A stretch of 64,000 nucleotides of DNA from Methylobacterium sp. GTDB lineage: Bacteria; Pseudomonadota; Alphaproteobacteria; Rhizobiales; Beijerinckiaceae. The stretch is taken from NCBI GenBank assembly GCA_002928875.1, contig PERO01000020.1, positions 558,001-622,000 on the forward strand. The letters are read 5' to 3'. Under the pieces are notes generated by a model. That model had not been told where the DNA came from and did no database searches. It was given only the letters and a program-made list of their open reading frames with translations. The number at the start of each line of letters is the position of its first letter. Position 1 is the first letter of the stretch. Positions 30,840 through 40,464 of the stretch are shown in pieces. Made by a program: the position numbers and the translations under genes.

Positions 30840-31532
30840 ATGCGGAACCTGACGCCTCTGGTGGCTGGCGCCACTTTCCTGGTTGCCGGCGCGGCCAGCG
30901 CGGCCGATCTGGGAGTGCGCCGTAGCGCTCCCCCCGCGTTCGTTCCCGTCGTCGGATTCAGCTGGACGGGCGGCTATGTCGGTGCGGATCTCGGCTATCA
31001 GTGGGGCAACGCCCGGCTTGGCCTGCCGGCCGTCGGCGCGGCCTCGGATGCCGATACCTCGAGCTTCACGATCGGCGGCCATCTCGGCTACCGCTACCAG
31101 TTCGACAACAATGTGGTGGCGGGCGCAGAAGTGCGCGGCTTCGCCAACATCGATACCCGTTCCAATGTCGGTTATGCGGGCTTCGTCAATACGTCCCGCA
31201 TCGAGAACAGCTGGGGTGGTGATGGACGCCTGACTCTCGGCTACGCCTATGGCCGCTTCCTGCCCTACATCGCCGGCGGCGTGGCGCTTGCCGATTATGA
31301 GGGCCGGACCTCGTTCATCGGCGGTTCGTCGGGCTTCTCCGAAACGCGGGTCGGCTGGACCATCGGTGCTGGCCTCGCCTATGCGATCACCGACAATCTC
31401 GTCACGCGTATCGATTACTCGTACTCGGATTTCGGCTCCGCAAACAACACGACGGTCGGTGCACCGGGCAACGTGACGCGCGTTCGCCTCGATACGCATG
31501 CCGTGCGCGCGGGCCTGAGCTACAAGTTCTGA
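30840..31532 (+). CDS. Outer-membrane beta-barrel protein (Omp25/31-like)
   Basis: The 230-residue precursor has a signal peptide (LVAGATFLVAGAASAADLG). It continues with WTGGYVGADLGYQWGNA, a common start of the Omp25/Omp31 porin-like family. Alternating strands end in a terminal aromatic residue, AVRAGLSYKF, as required for BAM recognition. The eight-strand size suggests a small barrel. AAGGAG precedes ATG 30840. An EcfG-type promoter upstream suggests induction in general stress, and a strong terminator follows. Confidence 0.92.
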   Translation: MRNLTPLVAGATFLVAGAASAADLGVRRSAPPAFVPVVGFSWTGGYVGADLGYQWGNARLGLPAVGAASDADTSSFTIGGHLGYRYQFDNNVVAGAEVRGFANIDTRSNVGYAGFVNTSRIENSWGGDGRLTLGYAYGRFLPYIAGGVALADYEGRTSFIGGSSGFSETRVGWTIGAGLAYAITDNLVTRIDYSYSDFGSANNTTVGAPGNVTRVRLDTHAVRAGLSYKF

Positions 31533-31557
31533 GCGGAAACACTTTCGAATGGAGCAG

Positions 31558-31587
31558 CGCGCGGGGGAAACTCCGCGCGTTTTTTTA
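31558..31587 (+). terminator. Rho-independent terminator after the outer-membrane protein gene
   Basis: The stem CGCGCGG / CCGCGCG is followed by seven T. It overlaps the stop codon of the convergent EVE gene. Confidence 0.85.
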
Positions 31588-32001
31588 TAGCCCGCCGAGC
31601 TTCGTGACGAGCGCCCATTCCGCCTCCGTCACCGGCTGCACCGAGAGGCGCATGGAGGTGACGAGGCTCATCTCGGCGAGCGCCGGATTGGCCTTGATCT
31701 CCTTCAGCGAGACCGGGCGCGGCAGCGCCTTCACGGCCGCGAAATCCACCACCACCCAGGGTTCGCCCGGCTCGGCGGTGGGATCGGGATAGGCCTCGCG
31801 GATGACTTCCACGATGCCGACGATCTCCAGCCCCTCGTTGGAGTGGTAGAAGAAAACCTGCTCGCCCTTTTTCATGGCCATCAGGTTCAGCTTGGCGGAA
31901 TGGTTCCGAACACCGTCCCAATAGGTGCCCTTCGCGCCGGCCGCGACCTGCTGGTCCCACGACCATTTGAAAGGTTCGGATTTCACGAGCCAGTGGGGCA
32001 T
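31585..32001 (-). CDS. EVE domain-containing protein
   Basis: The 138-residue protein starts at ATG 32001, with GGGAGGAG at good spacing; the GTG at 32007 is too close to it. The EVE fold (PUA-like, binds modified nucleobases) is recognised by MPHWLVKSEPFKWSWDQQ, WDGVRNHSAKLNLMAMKKGEQVFFYHSNEGLEIVGIVEV and the C-terminal MRLSVQPVTEAEW. EVE/YTH-like proteins bind modified cytosine or RNA bases; bacterial stand-alone forms are not well defined. Its start overlaps the stop codon region of gpsA, consistent with an operon tsaD-gpsA-EVE. Confidence 0.92.
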   Translation of the reverse strand: MPHWLVKSEPFKWSWDQQVAAGAKGTYWDGVRNHSAKLNLMAMKKGEQVFFYHSNEGLEIVGIVEVIREAYPDPTAEPGEPWVVVDFAAVKALPRPVSLKEIKANPALAEMSLVTSMRLSVQPVTEAEWALVTKLGGL

Positions 32002-32003
32002 AG

Positions 32004-32990
32004 TCACTCCTCCCGGAAGGGCCGCGCCATCAGCGCCGCCACGGCATCCTTTACGCCGAGCTTTCCGTCAAGGATCGCGCGCACGCCCGAGGCGATCGGC
32101 ATGTCGATGCCGCGCGCGCGGGCCATGTCGTCGAGCGCAGCGGCGGTGAAGGCCCCCTCCGCGAGCTTGCCGCCCGAGGCTTCCTGAAGCGCCTTCCCCT
32201 GCCCGAGAGCAAGACCCAGCGAGAAATTCCGGCTCTGGGCGGAGGAAGCCGTCAGCAGAAGATCGCCGAGGCCGGAGAGGCCCATCAGCGTCTCGGCCCG
32301 CGCGCCCAGCGAGCCCGCGAAGCGCCGCAATTCGGCGAAGCCGCGCGTGACGATCGCGGCTCGTGCGCTTTCCCCCAGACCCAGACCCGCGACGATGCCC
32401 GCCGCGATGGCAAGCACGTTCTTCGCCGCGCCGCCGATCTCCACGCCGCGCACATCCGTCGAGTGATAGATGCGAAAACCGGGCGAACCGAGATGCGCGG
32501 CCAGCGCCTGCGCATCCATCGCCTCGGCCATGGCGAGGCTTACCGCCGTGGGCAGGCCGCGCGCGATATCCACCGCGAAGGAGGGGCCGGAGAGCACGCC
32601 GAAACGCTGGGGCCCGAGTTCATCCGCCATGACCTCGGTGACGAACTGGCCCGTGGCCTGCTCCATGCCCTTCGCGGCGGAGATCACCGCATGGCCCGGC
32701 GATAGCACCAGCGCGAGCGCCTCGCAGACCAGGCGCAGGGCCTGCGTCGGCACCGCGAGCACGAGCACCGGCAGATCCGCCACCGCCTTCAGATCCGAGA
32801 CCGGCGCGATGCGCGGATCGAGCGGCATTCCCGGCAAGGCAGCCTCGCAGAGGCGGGATTTTGCCATGGCCTCCATGCGCGCGGCACTACGGCCCCAGAG
32901 CGTCACGTCGCGGCCGGCGCGCGCGAAGGCGAGCGACAAAGCCGTGCCGAAAGCGCCAGCACCCAGAACCGCGACCTTGTTTGTATTCAC
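32004..32990 (-). CDS. gpsA: NAD(P)-dependent glycerol-3-phosphate dehydrogenase
   Basis: The 328-residue enzyme reduces dihydroxyacetone phosphate to sn-glycerol-3-phosphate for phospholipid synthesis. The Rossmann motif [53 protein letters not shown] and the catalytic Lys in [21 protein letters not shown] are all present. [24 protein letters not shown] matches the C-terminal domain. It overlaps tsaD by 4 bp at its start and adjoins the EVE gene at its end, giving a coupled three-gene unit. Confidence 0.97.
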   Translation of the reverse strand: MNTNKVAVLGAGAFGTALSLAFARAGRDVTLWGRSAARMEAMAKSRLCEAALPGMPLDPRIAPVSDLKAVADLPVLVLAVPTQALRLVCEALALVLSPGHAVISAAKGMEQATGQFVTEVMADELGPQRFGVLSGPSFAVDIARGLPTAVSLAMAEAMDAQALAAHLGSPGFRIYHSTDVRGVEIGGAAKNVLAIAAGIVAGLGLGESARAAIVTRGFAELRRFAGSLGARAETLMGLSGLGDLLLTASSAQSRNFSLGLALGQGKALQEASGGKLAEGAFTAAALDDMARARGIDMPIASGVRAILDGKLGVKDAVAALMARPFREE

Positions 32991-34051
32991 GCGCGGGCCC
33001 CCGGTTTCGCCGCCGCCTCATCCAGCGGCCAGCGCGGGCGCGCGGCAAAATCGAGCGGATCGGTGAAACCACGCCGGAGCCGCTCGATGCCGGCCCAGGC
33101 GATCATCGCGCCGTTGTCCGTGCAGAGCGCGGGCGGCGGCACGAGGCATTTCAGGCCCGCTTCCATCGCAACGCGCTGCAGCGCCAGCCGGATCGGCCGG
33201 TTCGCGCCGACACCGCCGGCAATCACCAGGGCCGAGGGATTGCCGACCTGCTGCCGGAAGGCACGAATGCCGACCCGCGTGCGATCCACCACGCAATCCA
33301 CGATCGCCGCCTGGAAGCTTGCGCAGAGATCGGCGCAATCCTGCTCGGTGAGGGGCTGGACGGCCTCGGCCGCGAGGCGCACCGCCGTCTTCAGGCCGGA
33401 GAGCGAGAAATTCGGCTCGGACTTGCCCAGAAGCGGGCGCGGCAGCACGAAACGCGTCGGATCACCCTTCTCGGCTGCGCGCTCGACGCGCGGCCCGCCG
33501 GGAAAGCCCAGCGAGAGCATCTTCGCGACCTTGTCGAAGGCCTCGCCGATGGCATCGTCGATGGTGGTGCCGAGCCGACGATACGTCCCCACATCCTCCA
33601 CGGCCACCAATTGGGTGTGTCCGCCCGAAACGAGCAGCAGCAGGTAGGGAAAATTCGCATCATCCGTCAGGCGCGGGGTCAGCGCGTGTGCTTCAAGATG
33701 GTTCACCGCCACCAGCGGCTTGCCCAAAGCCAGCGCCAGCGCCTTCCCCGTGGTGAGGCCCACCAGCACGCCGCCGATGAGGCCGGGACCGGCCGCCGCC
33801 GCGATGCAATCGAGGTTGGTCATGGTGATGCCCGCCTCGTTGAGGGCATCGGCGATCATGCGGTCGAGAATCTCGACATGGGCGCGGGCCGCGATCTCCG
33901 GCACCACGCCGCCGAAAGGCGCGTGCTCGGCCACCTGCGAGCGGATGCGGTTCGACAGGATGCGGCGCGAGCCATCCGCCAGAAGCTCGACGATCGCGGC
34001 TGATGTCTCGTCGCAGGTGGTCTCGAGGCCGAGGACGCGCAGGGTCTGCAT
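32987..34051 (-). CDS. tsaD: tRNA N6-adenosine threonylcarbamoyltransferase TsaD
   Basis: The 354-residue protein belongs to the Kae1/TsaD family, which transfers threonylcarbamoyl to A37 of ANN-decoding tRNAs. [16 protein letters not shown] starts the ASKHA fold. The metal-binding HLEAH motif ([11 protein letters not shown]) and [14 protein letters not shown] follow, then [14 protein letters not shown] and the second metal segment [12 protein letters not shown]. The gene is divergent from hemC and overlaps gpsA by 4 bp, a conserved arrangement in Rhizobiales. Confidence 0.97.
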   Translation of the reverse strand: MQTLRVLGLETTCDETSAAIVELLADGSRRILSNRIRSQVAEHAPFGGVVPEIAARAHVEILDRMIADALNEAGITMTNLDCIAAAAGPGLIGGVLVGLTTGKALALALGKPLVAVNHLEAHALTPRLTDDANFPYLLLLVSGGHTQLVAVEDVGTYRRLGTTIDDAIGEAFDKVAKMLSLGFPGGPRVERAAEKGDPTRFVLPRPLLGKSEPNFSLSGLKTAVRLAAEAVQPLTEQDCADLCASFQAAIVDCVVDRTRVGIRAFRQQVGNPSALVIAGGVGANRPIRLALQRVAMEAGLKCLVPPPALCTDNGAMIAWAGIERLRRGFTDPLDFAARPRWPLDEAAAKPGARA

Positions 34052-34182
34052 GAGTTCCCGTCTGATTTCCGAAACTTGTCCGGCTGCCGCGAAATGGATC
34101 AGCCTTCTTGCCGAAGCCGGCCGGACCGTTCTAGACGAAGAGTGGCCTTCGGGGGAAGGCTCGAACCGACAGGATCAGCCGC

Positions 34183-35118
34183 GTGACTGCTGCAGCGCCT
34201 CTTCTCACCCTGGGCACGCGCGGTTCGCCGCTCGCGCTGGCCCAGGCCCGCATGACCGCCGCCGCCCTGCGCGAGGCCCATGGCCTCGGCGAGGAGGCGG
34301 TCGCGACCGACATCATCCGCACCACGGGCGATACGACGCAGGATCGCCCGCTCTCGGAAATCGGCGGCAAGGGCCTCTTCACCAAGGAAATCGATGCGGC
34401 CCAGCTCGAGGGGCGGGTGGATCTCGCGGTGCATTCCGCGAAGGACCTGCCGACTACCCTGCCGGAGGGTCTCGTCGTCGCGGGCTACCTGCCGCGCAAC
34501 GATATCCGCGACGCGCTGATCGCCCCGCGCTGGGGCACTCTCGCGAGCCTCCCGCAGGGTGCGAAGGTCGGCACGGTGTCGCTGCGCCGGCAGGCCCTGC
34601 TGAAGCGTCTCCGGCCCGATCTCGTGATCGAGATGCTCAGGGGCAACGTGCAAACGCGGCTCGACAAGGCGGCGAACGGCACCTTCGATGCCGTTGTGCT
34701 CGCGATGGCGGGCCTCAACCGCCTGGGCCTCGCCGAACACGCGACGGAAGCACTCGACCCCGCGACCTTCACGCCCGCCGTCGGGCAGGGCGCGATCGCC
34801 CTGGTGGCGCGCGCGGGCGACGAGCGCGTGCTGGGCCTCACGGCCGCCATCACCCATCGCGAGACGGGTCTGGCGCTGGCGGCGGAACGCGCCTTCCTCG
34901 GCGTGCTCGATGGTTCCTGCCGCACGCCTATCGGCGGCTCGGCGCGGCTGGTCGATGGTGCGCTGCGTTTCGCGGGCATCGTGCTCTCGCCCGATGGCAG
35001 CCGTGCCTGGACGCGCGAGGCGACGCTTCCCGCCCCCACCGAGGCGAAGGCCGCCGAACTCGGTGCCGCGCTCGGTCGGGAATTGCGCGCCGAGATCCCC
35101 GCCGGGCTGGTCGGCTGA
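34183..35118 (+). CDS. hemC: Porphobilinogen deaminase (hydroxymethylbilane synthase)
   Basis: The 311-residue enzyme starts at GTG 34183 (MTAAAPLLTLGTRGSPLALAQA). It joins four porphobilinogens. LGTRGSPLA, GKGLFTKEIDAAQLEG, AVHSAKDLPT, GTVSLRRQALL and GQGAIALVAR are family landmarks. The Cys that carries the dipyrromethane cofactor is in VLDGSCRTPIGG. It is followed by hemD after one base and then two further cluster genes, giving hemC-hemD-COG4223-hemY. Confidence 0.97.
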   Translation: MTAAAPLLTLGTRGSPLALAQARMTAAALREAHGLGEEAVATDIIRTTGDTTQDRPLSEIGGKGLFTKEIDAAQLEGRVDLAVHSAKDLPTTLPEGLVVAGYLPRNDIRDALIAPRWGTLASLPQGAKVGTVSLRRQALLKRLRPDLVIEMLRGNVQTRLDKAANGTFDAVVLAMAGLNRLGLAEHATEALDPATFTPAVGQGAIALVARAGDERVLGLTAAITHRETGLALAAERAFLGVLDGSCRTPIGGSARLVDGALRFAGIVLSPDGSRAWTREATLPAPTEAKAAELGAALGRELRAEIPAGLVG

Positions 35119-35119
35119 C

Positions 35120-35866
35120 ATGCCGCGCCCGCGCCTGCTGGTGACGCGCGCGGAGCCCGATGCGAGCGACACCGCGCGGCTCATCGCGGAACTCGGCGGC
35201 GAGGCGATCCTGCTCACGACACGCCACGAGGTTCCGATCCTCGAGCCTGTGCCGGCGACGGCGCCCGATCTCCTGATCGCGACCTCGCCGCGGGCGTTCC
35301 GGCTGGGGCTCCCGATTCCGGGCACGTGGCTCAACCTTCCCTGCCTCGTCGTCGGCGGGGTGACGGGCGAGGCCGCGCGACAGGCGGGTTTCGCGGATAT
35401 CCGCATTGCGGGGGGCGAGGCCGCGAGCCTGAAGCCCCTGCTCGCCCCTTTCACGGGCCGGCGCGCGATTTATCTCGCGGGCGAGCCGCGCCGGCCTGAA
35501 CTCGAGGCGGATGCGCGTGAGGCCGGCCTCACGCTCGCCGTGTGGCGGCGCTATCGCATGGAAGAGGGTGCTGCCACTTCGGATGTGGAGGCCAAACTCG
35601 CCGATGGCATCGAGGCCGCGCTGCATTTCAGCCGGGAAAGCGCGGCGAGCCTCGCGCGTGCCGTCGCCGGATCGCCGCATCGTGAACGATTGTGGCGGGC
35701 CGGGCATGCCTGCCTGTCGCCGGCCGTCGCCAGCGCATTGCGCGAGGCGATGGGACCGCTCGCCTTCGAGCCGCGCATCGCGCTGGCGCCGGAACGCAAT
35801 GCCGCGAGCCTCGTGCGCCTGGCGCTGGGGTTGGCGGGAGACCCGACCCACGCGCAATTCGATTGA
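35120..35866 (+). CDS. hemD: Uroporphyrinogen-III synthase
   Basis: The start is ATG 35120 (MPRPRLLVTRAEPDASDTA), one base after the hemC stop; the track start at 34688 is a read-through of another frame. The 248-residue protein has the loose two-domain HemD fold. LLVTRAEPDA at the N terminus, APDLLIATSPRAFRL and CLVVGGVTGEAARQAGF in the middle, and AALHFSRESAASLARA late fit the family, which has few invariant residues. Identity rests partly on position between hemC and hemY. Confidence 0.9.
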   Translation: MPRPRLLVTRAEPDASDTARLIAELGGEAILLTTRHEVPILEPVPATAPDLLIATSPRAFRLGLPIPGTWLNLPCLVVGGVTGEAARQAGFADIRIAGGEAASLKPLLAPFTGRRAIYLAGEPRRPELEADAREAGLTLAVWRRYRMEEGAATSDVEAKLADGIEAALHFSRESAASLARAVAGSPHRERLWRAGHACLSPAVASALREAMGPLAFEPRIALAPERNAASLVRLALGLAGDPTHAQFD

Positions 35867-35938
35867 CGCCCCGCCGTGATTTCGTTTGATGGGCGAGAGC
35901 CCATGTCGCTTCGCGCCGGAACACGGGAGGTTCAACCC

Positions 35939-37198
35939 ATGGAAACCACGCCCAAGAACGGCGACGAAAGCGAATCCGCGGTCCCGAAACCGAATGAAAC
36001 CGCCCGTTCGCGCAAATCGCGCCCGCCGGTGGAAATCGATCTGCCGGCCGAATCGGTGAGCGAGGTGAAGCCTGAGGCCGCTCCCGCCTCGGCCGCCGAC
36101 CTGCCGGCCGGGGAAGCACCGGCCAGCGGCGCGACCGCGCCCGAACCCGGCACAACTTCGGGTGCCACCGCGCACGAACCCGCCACAGCGTCCGGCGAGA
36201 TGGGCCCGGCGCAACCCGCCCCATCCGCGCCGCGCCCGGCGCTCGGCCTCCCGGTGCTGGTCGCGCTGGCCGCGGGCGTTGCGGCGAGCCTCGGCGTGCA
36301 GGCGCTGCTCGGCCGCCCGGATTCCCGGCTGGCCGGCACGATCGAGCAGCGGCTTTCCCAGCTCGAGCAGACACGACCGGCCCCCGCATTGCCGCCCGAC
36401 CTCGCGGAGCGGCTGGCCCGCGCCGAAAAATCCCTCGCCGAAGCCGGCCCGCGCGAGCAGGCGCTTCAGGCCGAGATCGCACGGCTTTCCGCGAGCCTGA
36501 CATCCCTTTCCGAACGCCCGGCGACGCCCGCCGGCGGTGCTGGCACGGTCGATACCGCAGCTTTCGATCGCTTGCGGCAAGCCACGGAGGGGCAGGCAGC
36601 ACGCATCGCGGCGCTGGGCGACCAGTTGACCGCCCTGTCGAAGGCCGTTGCCGGCGCCGGCGGCGAACTCGCGCGCGCCTCCGCAACCGTCGTCACGAGC
36701 CAGATGCTCGCCGAAAATTTCCAGCGCGGCGAGGCCCTCGGCGGGCCGATCGAGGCGCTCAGGGCGCTGGGTGTCGCCAACGAACAGATGGCACCGCTGG
36801 CGCCCTTCGCGCAGAACCCAGCGCCCTCGCTCGCGAGCCTCGGCACGGAATTGCGCGAACTCGCCAAGGCCAGCGCGGAGGCCTCCGCCGGCCCGCAGGC
36901 CGATCTCGTCACGCGCCTGCGGCAGGGCCTGTCGTCGCTCGTCGAGGTGCGCCGCACCGGCGAGATCACCGGAACGGACGATGCCGCGCATCTCGCACGC
37001 GCCGAACAGGCGGTGGCGCGCGGCGACCTCGCCACGGCGATCACCCTGGTGGGCCGCCTGTCCAGCCCGCGCGCCGAGCGTTTCGCGGCCTGGAAAGCCC
37101 GGACGGAGGCGCGGGCCAAGGCGGAAGCGGCGATCCGGCAGATCCGGCAGGATGGCCTCGCGGCGCTCGCCCGGGCCGCCGGCACGGCCAGGCCGTGA
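35939..37198 (+). CDS. COG4223/mitofilin-like membrane protein of the heme cluster
   Basis: ATG 35939 is chosen because GGGAGG lies 8 bp upstream (METTPKNGDESES). The 419-residue protein has a long Pro/Ala/Thr-rich cytoplasmic tail and one membrane segment (LGLPVLVALAAGVAASLGVQALLG, about residue 105). A coiled-coil region follows (IEQRLSQLEQTRPA, LAERLARAEKSLAEA), then a C-terminal helical domain (LAENFQRGEALGGPIEALRALG) related to mitofilin/Mic60. Alphaproteobacteria encode this Mic60-like protein beside hemY. Homologues shape the inner membrane or bridge to the outer membrane. Confidence 0.85.
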   Translation: METTPKNGDESESAVPKPNETARSRKSRPPVEIDLPAESVSEVKPEAAPASAADLPAGEAPASGATAPEPGTTSGATAHEPATASGEMGPAQPAPSAPRPALGLPVLVALAAGVAASLGVQALLGRPDSRLAGTIEQRLSQLEQTRPAPALPPDLAERLARAEKSLAEAGPREQALQAEIARLSASLTSLSERPATPAGGAGTVDTAAFDRLRQATEGQAARIAALGDQLTALSKAVAGAGGELARASATVVTSQMLAENFQRGEALGGPIEALRALGVANEQMAPLAPFAQNPAPSLASLGTELRELAKASAEASAGPQADLVTRLRQGLSSLVEVRRTGEITGTDDAAHLARAEQAVARGDLATAITLVGRLSSPRAERFAAWKARTEARAKAEAAIRQIRQDGLAALARAAGTARP

Positions 37199-37208
37199 GG
37201 GGTGCCGC

Positions 37209-38750
37209 ATGCTGAAACTCATCGCCTTCTTCGCCCTTCTTCTGGCCGTGGCCTTCGGCTTCGCCGAGGTCGCGGACACGCCCGGCCATGTGCTGCTGCA
37301 ATGGGGTGAAACCGAATATCGTGTCAGCCTTCTCACCGGCCTTGCCGGGCTTCTGGCCGGCTTCCTGGTGCTGCTGGTGATCTGGTCGGTGCTGCGGCTG
37401 GTGTTCCGCCTGCCGAGCCTCATCGGCCTCGCCAATCGCATGCGCCGCCGCGAGAAGGGGCAGCTCGCCGTGGCGCGCGGCCTCGTGGCCGTGGGCGTGG
37501 GCGACCAGCGCCTCGCGGAGCGCCACGCGCGCGATTCCGAACGCCTGCTCGGCAGCGAGCCGCTCGCGCTACTGCTCAAGGCGCAGACGGCCCAGCTCGC
37601 GGGCAACGAGAAGGGTGCCGAACTCGCCTTCAAGGCGATGCTCGACAATCCGGATACGCATCATCTCGGCCTGCGCGGCCTTTTCGTCGAGGCCACGCGA
37701 CGGGGGGACAATGTCGCGAGCCGCCTGCTCGCCGAAGAGGCCTATCGCACCAATCCCGGCGCGCATTGGGCCAATGATGCCATGCTGCGCATGAAGGCGC
37801 AGGAGGGCGCCTGGCGCGAAGCGATCGGCGTGGTGGAACAGGCTGTCTCGCGCCGGCTGATGGACAAGATCGAGGGCCGTCGCCTGCGCGCCGTGCTGCT
37901 GACCGCGGCGGCGCTCGAGAGCCAGGAGCGCAACCCGGACGAAGCCCTGACGCTCGCGCAGGACGCCGTTCGGCTCGCCCCCGGCCTCGTCCCGGCGGCC
38001 GTGCTCGTCGCGCGGCGTCTCACCGCGAAGGGCGATACGGGCAAGGCCGCACGCGTGCTCGAAACAGCCTGGAAGAGCGAGCCGCATCCCGACCTCGCCG
38101 AGGCGCATCTCGTCGCCCGGCCGGGCGATTCCGCGCTGGACCGGCTGAAGCGCGCCCGCACACTGGAAAAGATCCAGCCCCATGCGCGGGAATCCCGCTT
38201 CATCGTCGCGCGCGCCGCCATCGATGCGCGCGAATTTGCCGCCGCCCGCGAAGCGCTGGAAGCGCTGGTGCTCGAAAAGGCGACCACGCGCGCCTGCCTT
38301 CTGATGGCTGAACTCGAGGATTCCGAGAGCGGCAACCAGGGCCTCGTGCGCGCATGGCTGGCGCGTGCGTCGCGGGCCCCGCGCGACCCGGCCTGGGTTG
38401 CGGAGGATTCGGTCTCCGATCACTGGAAGCCGGTCTCGCCCACGGGCCTGATCGGCGCGTATCGCTGGCAGGAGCCGCCGCAGGCGCAGGATGCCGCCCT
38501 GCGCGCCCGCATCGATGCCGACCGCTTCGAGGCGCCGGCTCCGCTGGAGATCGCAGCGGGCGAGGCCATGTTGCCGCCCGTGCCAGCGCCCGTGGTCGCC
38601 AGCGCCGCGCCGATGGCAAGCGAGCCCGCGCCCGACGCGCCTGAGCCTGCGCCTCCGGTCGAGGAGATCGTGCGGCCCTTCATCCCGGATGATCCCGGGC
38701 CGGAGCCCGACGGCCCGAAGCCCACGCGCCGTTTCCGGCTGTTCGGCTGA
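37209..38750 (+). CDS. hemY: HemY-domain tetratricopeptide membrane protein
   Basis: The start is ATG 37209 (MLKLIAFFALLLAVAFG), 10 bp after the preceding stop. The 513-residue protein has two N-terminal membrane helices (to about residue 65). The HemY N-terminal domain follows (VLLQWGETEYRVSL and the FRLPSLIGLANRMRRREKGQLAVARGLVAVGVGD signature), then TPR-like repeats. An Ala/Pro-rich acidic tail ends in RRFRLFG. This is the proteobacterial HemY (not the protoporphyrinogen oxidase of that name); its role in late heme synthesis is unclear. It closes the hemC operon. Confidence 0.92.
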   Translation: MLKLIAFFALLLAVAFGFAEVADTPGHVLLQWGETEYRVSLLTGLAGLLAGFLVLLVIWSVLRLVFRLPSLIGLANRMRRREKGQLAVARGLVAVGVGDQRLAERHARDSERLLGSEPLALLLKAQTAQLAGNEKGAELAFKAMLDNPDTHHLGLRGLFVEATRRGDNVASRLLAEEAYRTNPGAHWANDAMLRMKAQEGAWREAIGVVEQAVSRRLMDKIEGRRLRAVLLTAAALESQERNPDEALTLAQDAVRLAPGLVPAAVLVARRLTAKGDTGKAARVLETAWKSEPHPDLAEAHLVARPGDSALDRLKRARTLEKIQPHARESRFIVARAAIDAREFAAAREALEALVLEKATTRACLLMAELEDSESGNQGLVRAWLARASRAPRDPAWVAEDSVSDHWKPVSPTGLIGAYRWQEPPQAQDAALRARIDADRFEAPAPLEIAAGEAMLPPVPAPVVASAAPMASEPAPDAPEPAPPVEEIVRPFIPDDPGPEPDGPKPTRRFRLFG

Positions 38751-38886
38751 TCGAGGACCGATGCGCGCGGGGCGTCGCGACGGCCTTCTCATCGCGCGCC
38801 GGAGACTTCCCATCGCAGAATAGGGAGCAGGAGCGCGAATGCGCCCTTGCCTCATGGTCGGCTTGCGGCTAAAGCAACGGCCCATT

Positions 38887-38962
38887 GCCGCAATAGCTCA
38901 GCTGGTAGAGCACGTCATTCGTAATGATGGGGTCGGGGGTTCGATTCCCTCTTGCGGCACCA
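38887..38962 (+). tRNA. tRNA-Thr (anticodon CGT), CCA encoded
   Basis: A 76-base cloverleaf can be drawn. Acceptor GCCGCAA pairs with TTGCGGC, the D-arm is GCTC..GAGC, the anticodon arm is CGTCA-TTCGTAA-TGATG giving anticodon CGT, and the T-arm is GGGGG-TTCGATT-CCCTC. The discriminator is A and CCA is encoded. It is the integration target of the adjoining island. Confidence 0.96.
38940..38955 (+). repeat. attL: direct repeat in the tRNA-Thr T-loop/3' stem
   Basis: TTCGATTCCCTCTTGC here is repeated exactly at 46802-46817. It runs from the T-loop into the acceptor stem of the tRNA, a usual crossover place for P4-type integrases. Confidence 0.8.
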
Positions 38963-39085
38963 CTTTCCTCTCCACAGACGTTCGCCCTCGTCCGTAAACG
39001 TCTGAAAAATCCAGATAAATCAAGCTTTATACGTCCAAAGACGTTCGCGGGCGTCCATTTTCGTGCGCTTGCAACCGGCACAAAT

Positions 39086-39134
39086 GTTGGGTTTCATGTT
39101 GGGTAACTGAAAAAGCCCAACACAAAAACCCAAC
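39086..39134. repeat. Left cluster of GTTGGG-type heptamers (putative integrase arm sites)
   Basis: GTTGGGT occurs at 39086 and 39098. The inverted forms AAAAAGCCCAAC (39110-39121) and AAAAACCCAAC (39124-39134) follow. All lie between the tRNA and the integrase start codon. The inverse of the longer one recurs at the right end of the island (46729). Confidence 0.55.
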
Positions 39135-39144
39135 AGGTGCGCCC

Positions 39145-40377
39145 GTGGCTCTTACCGATTTCGCGATTCGAGCGATCAAGACGACCGGCGAAAAGCAGAA
39201 ATTCTCCGATGGTGGAGGTCTTCAGCTCTGGGTATCGCCCCAAGGCACAAAGACATGGCGCTTCGCCTATCGCTATCTCGGCAAGCAGAAGGACATGGTC
39301 CTAGGGCAATATCCGATTGTTGGGCTTTCGGAGGCACGGCAGCGGCGCAACGACGCAAAAACCCAACTCGCGAACGGCATCGACCCAGCTCAACAGAAGA
39401 AGCTGGATAAGGTCGCCAAGGCTATCAGCCATGCCACGACCTTCCGCGTGGTCGCCGAGGAATATCTCGACAAGCAGAAGCGTGAAGGCCGGTCGGAAAC
39501 CACCATCGTCAAGAATCGCTACCTTCTGGAACAGGCTTTTCCGGCCATCGGCGAAAGGCCGGTCGCTGAAATCAAGGCGGCAGAGGTGCTGGCCATCCTT
39601 AAGCACCTCGAAAAACGGGGAACGCTGGAAACGGCCAAGCGCGTCCGTGCGACCATTGGAGCCGTGATCCGATATGCCATCGCGACCGCCCGCGCGGAAA
39701 GCGATCCGACCACCGCACTTGCGGGAGCCATCATCGCCCCCAAGGTGAAGCATCGGGCGGCGATTCTTGATCCTGCCGAGTTGGGAGCCTTCCTGAGGGC
39801 CGTGGATCGCTTCGATGGTCAACCGACAACCGTTGCCGCGCTTCGCCTTCTACCGATGGTTTTTACGCGCCCCGGTGAATTGCGCATGGCCGAATGGCGG
39901 GAATTCGACCTTGCCAACGCACGATGGGTTATCCCGGCCAAGCGCACCAAGATGCGGCGCGAGCATGAAGTGCCGCTGGCGACGCAAGCCGTGGCCATCC
40001 TGAAGGAGCTTCACGCGCTCACGGGCAAGGGCAGGCTGGTGTTTCCCGGTCTTCGCACTGTGGAGCGCCCGATTTCCGAGAACACCCTCAACGCCTCGCT
40101 GCGGCGGATGGGCTATTCCAACGATACCGTGACGGCCCACGGCTTCCGCGCAACGGCCTCCACCCTTCTCAACCAATCCGGCAGGTTTTCGCCCGACGCC
40201 ATCGAACGCGCGCTGGCACACCAAGACCCGGATGCCGTCCGTCGCGCTTACAATCGCGGGGCCTATTGGAAGGAGCGGGTGGAAATGGCGCAATGGTGGG
40301 CTGATTATCTCGATAGGTTGCGCAAGGGGGCCGACGTTATCGCGTTCGAAAAGCGGAGCGGGACCGAGGCAGAGTAA
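39145..40377 (+). CDS. P4-type tyrosine integrase (DUF4102 arm-binding domain)
   Basis: The 410-residue protein starts at GTG 39145 (MALTDFAIRAIKTTGEKQKFSD). It has the Arm-DNA-binding DUF4102 domain (residues 1-90: DGGGLQLWVSPQGTKTWRFAYRYLGKQKDMVLGQYP), a SAM-like core-binding domain (100-190) and the catalytic domain. The set R242 (FTRPGELRMAEW), H332/R335 (AHGFRATAS), H359 (ALAHQ) and Y369 (RRAYNRG) looks complete. It should integrate the island at the tRNA-Thr gene, 180 bp away, and excise it with the help of the AlpA-like protein. Confidence 0.96.
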   Translation: MALTDFAIRAIKTTGEKQKFSDGGGLQLWVSPQGTKTWRFAYRYLGKQKDMVLGQYPIVGLSEARQRRNDAKTQLANGIDPAQQKKLDKVAKAISHATTFRVVAEEYLDKQKREGRSETTIVKNRYLLEQAFPAIGERPVAEIKAAEVLAILKHLEKRGTLETAKRVRATIGAVIRYAIATARAESDPTTALAGAIIAPKVKHRAAILDPAELGAFLRAVDRFDGQPTTVAALRLLPMVFTRPGELRMAEWREFDLANARWVIPAKRTKMRREHEVPLATQAVAILKELHALTGKGRLVFPGLRTVERPISENTLNASLRRMGYSNDTVTAHGFRATASTLLNQSGRFSPDAIERALAHQDPDAVRRAYNRGAYWKERVEMAQWWADYLDRLRKGADVIAFEKRSGTEAE

Positions 40378-40464
40378 TCCGGACCAGCATTATGTGGAAA
40401 CAAGCGCGTTTCCTTCGCAGACGTCTTTTCGAGGGATGCCTCCGCGAGCAAAATCGATCCTGCG

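Noticed and set aside
34688-35119. Upstream extension of the hemD ORF
   Set aside because: It is the +2 frame of hemC; the true start is ATG 35120, one base after the hemC stop.
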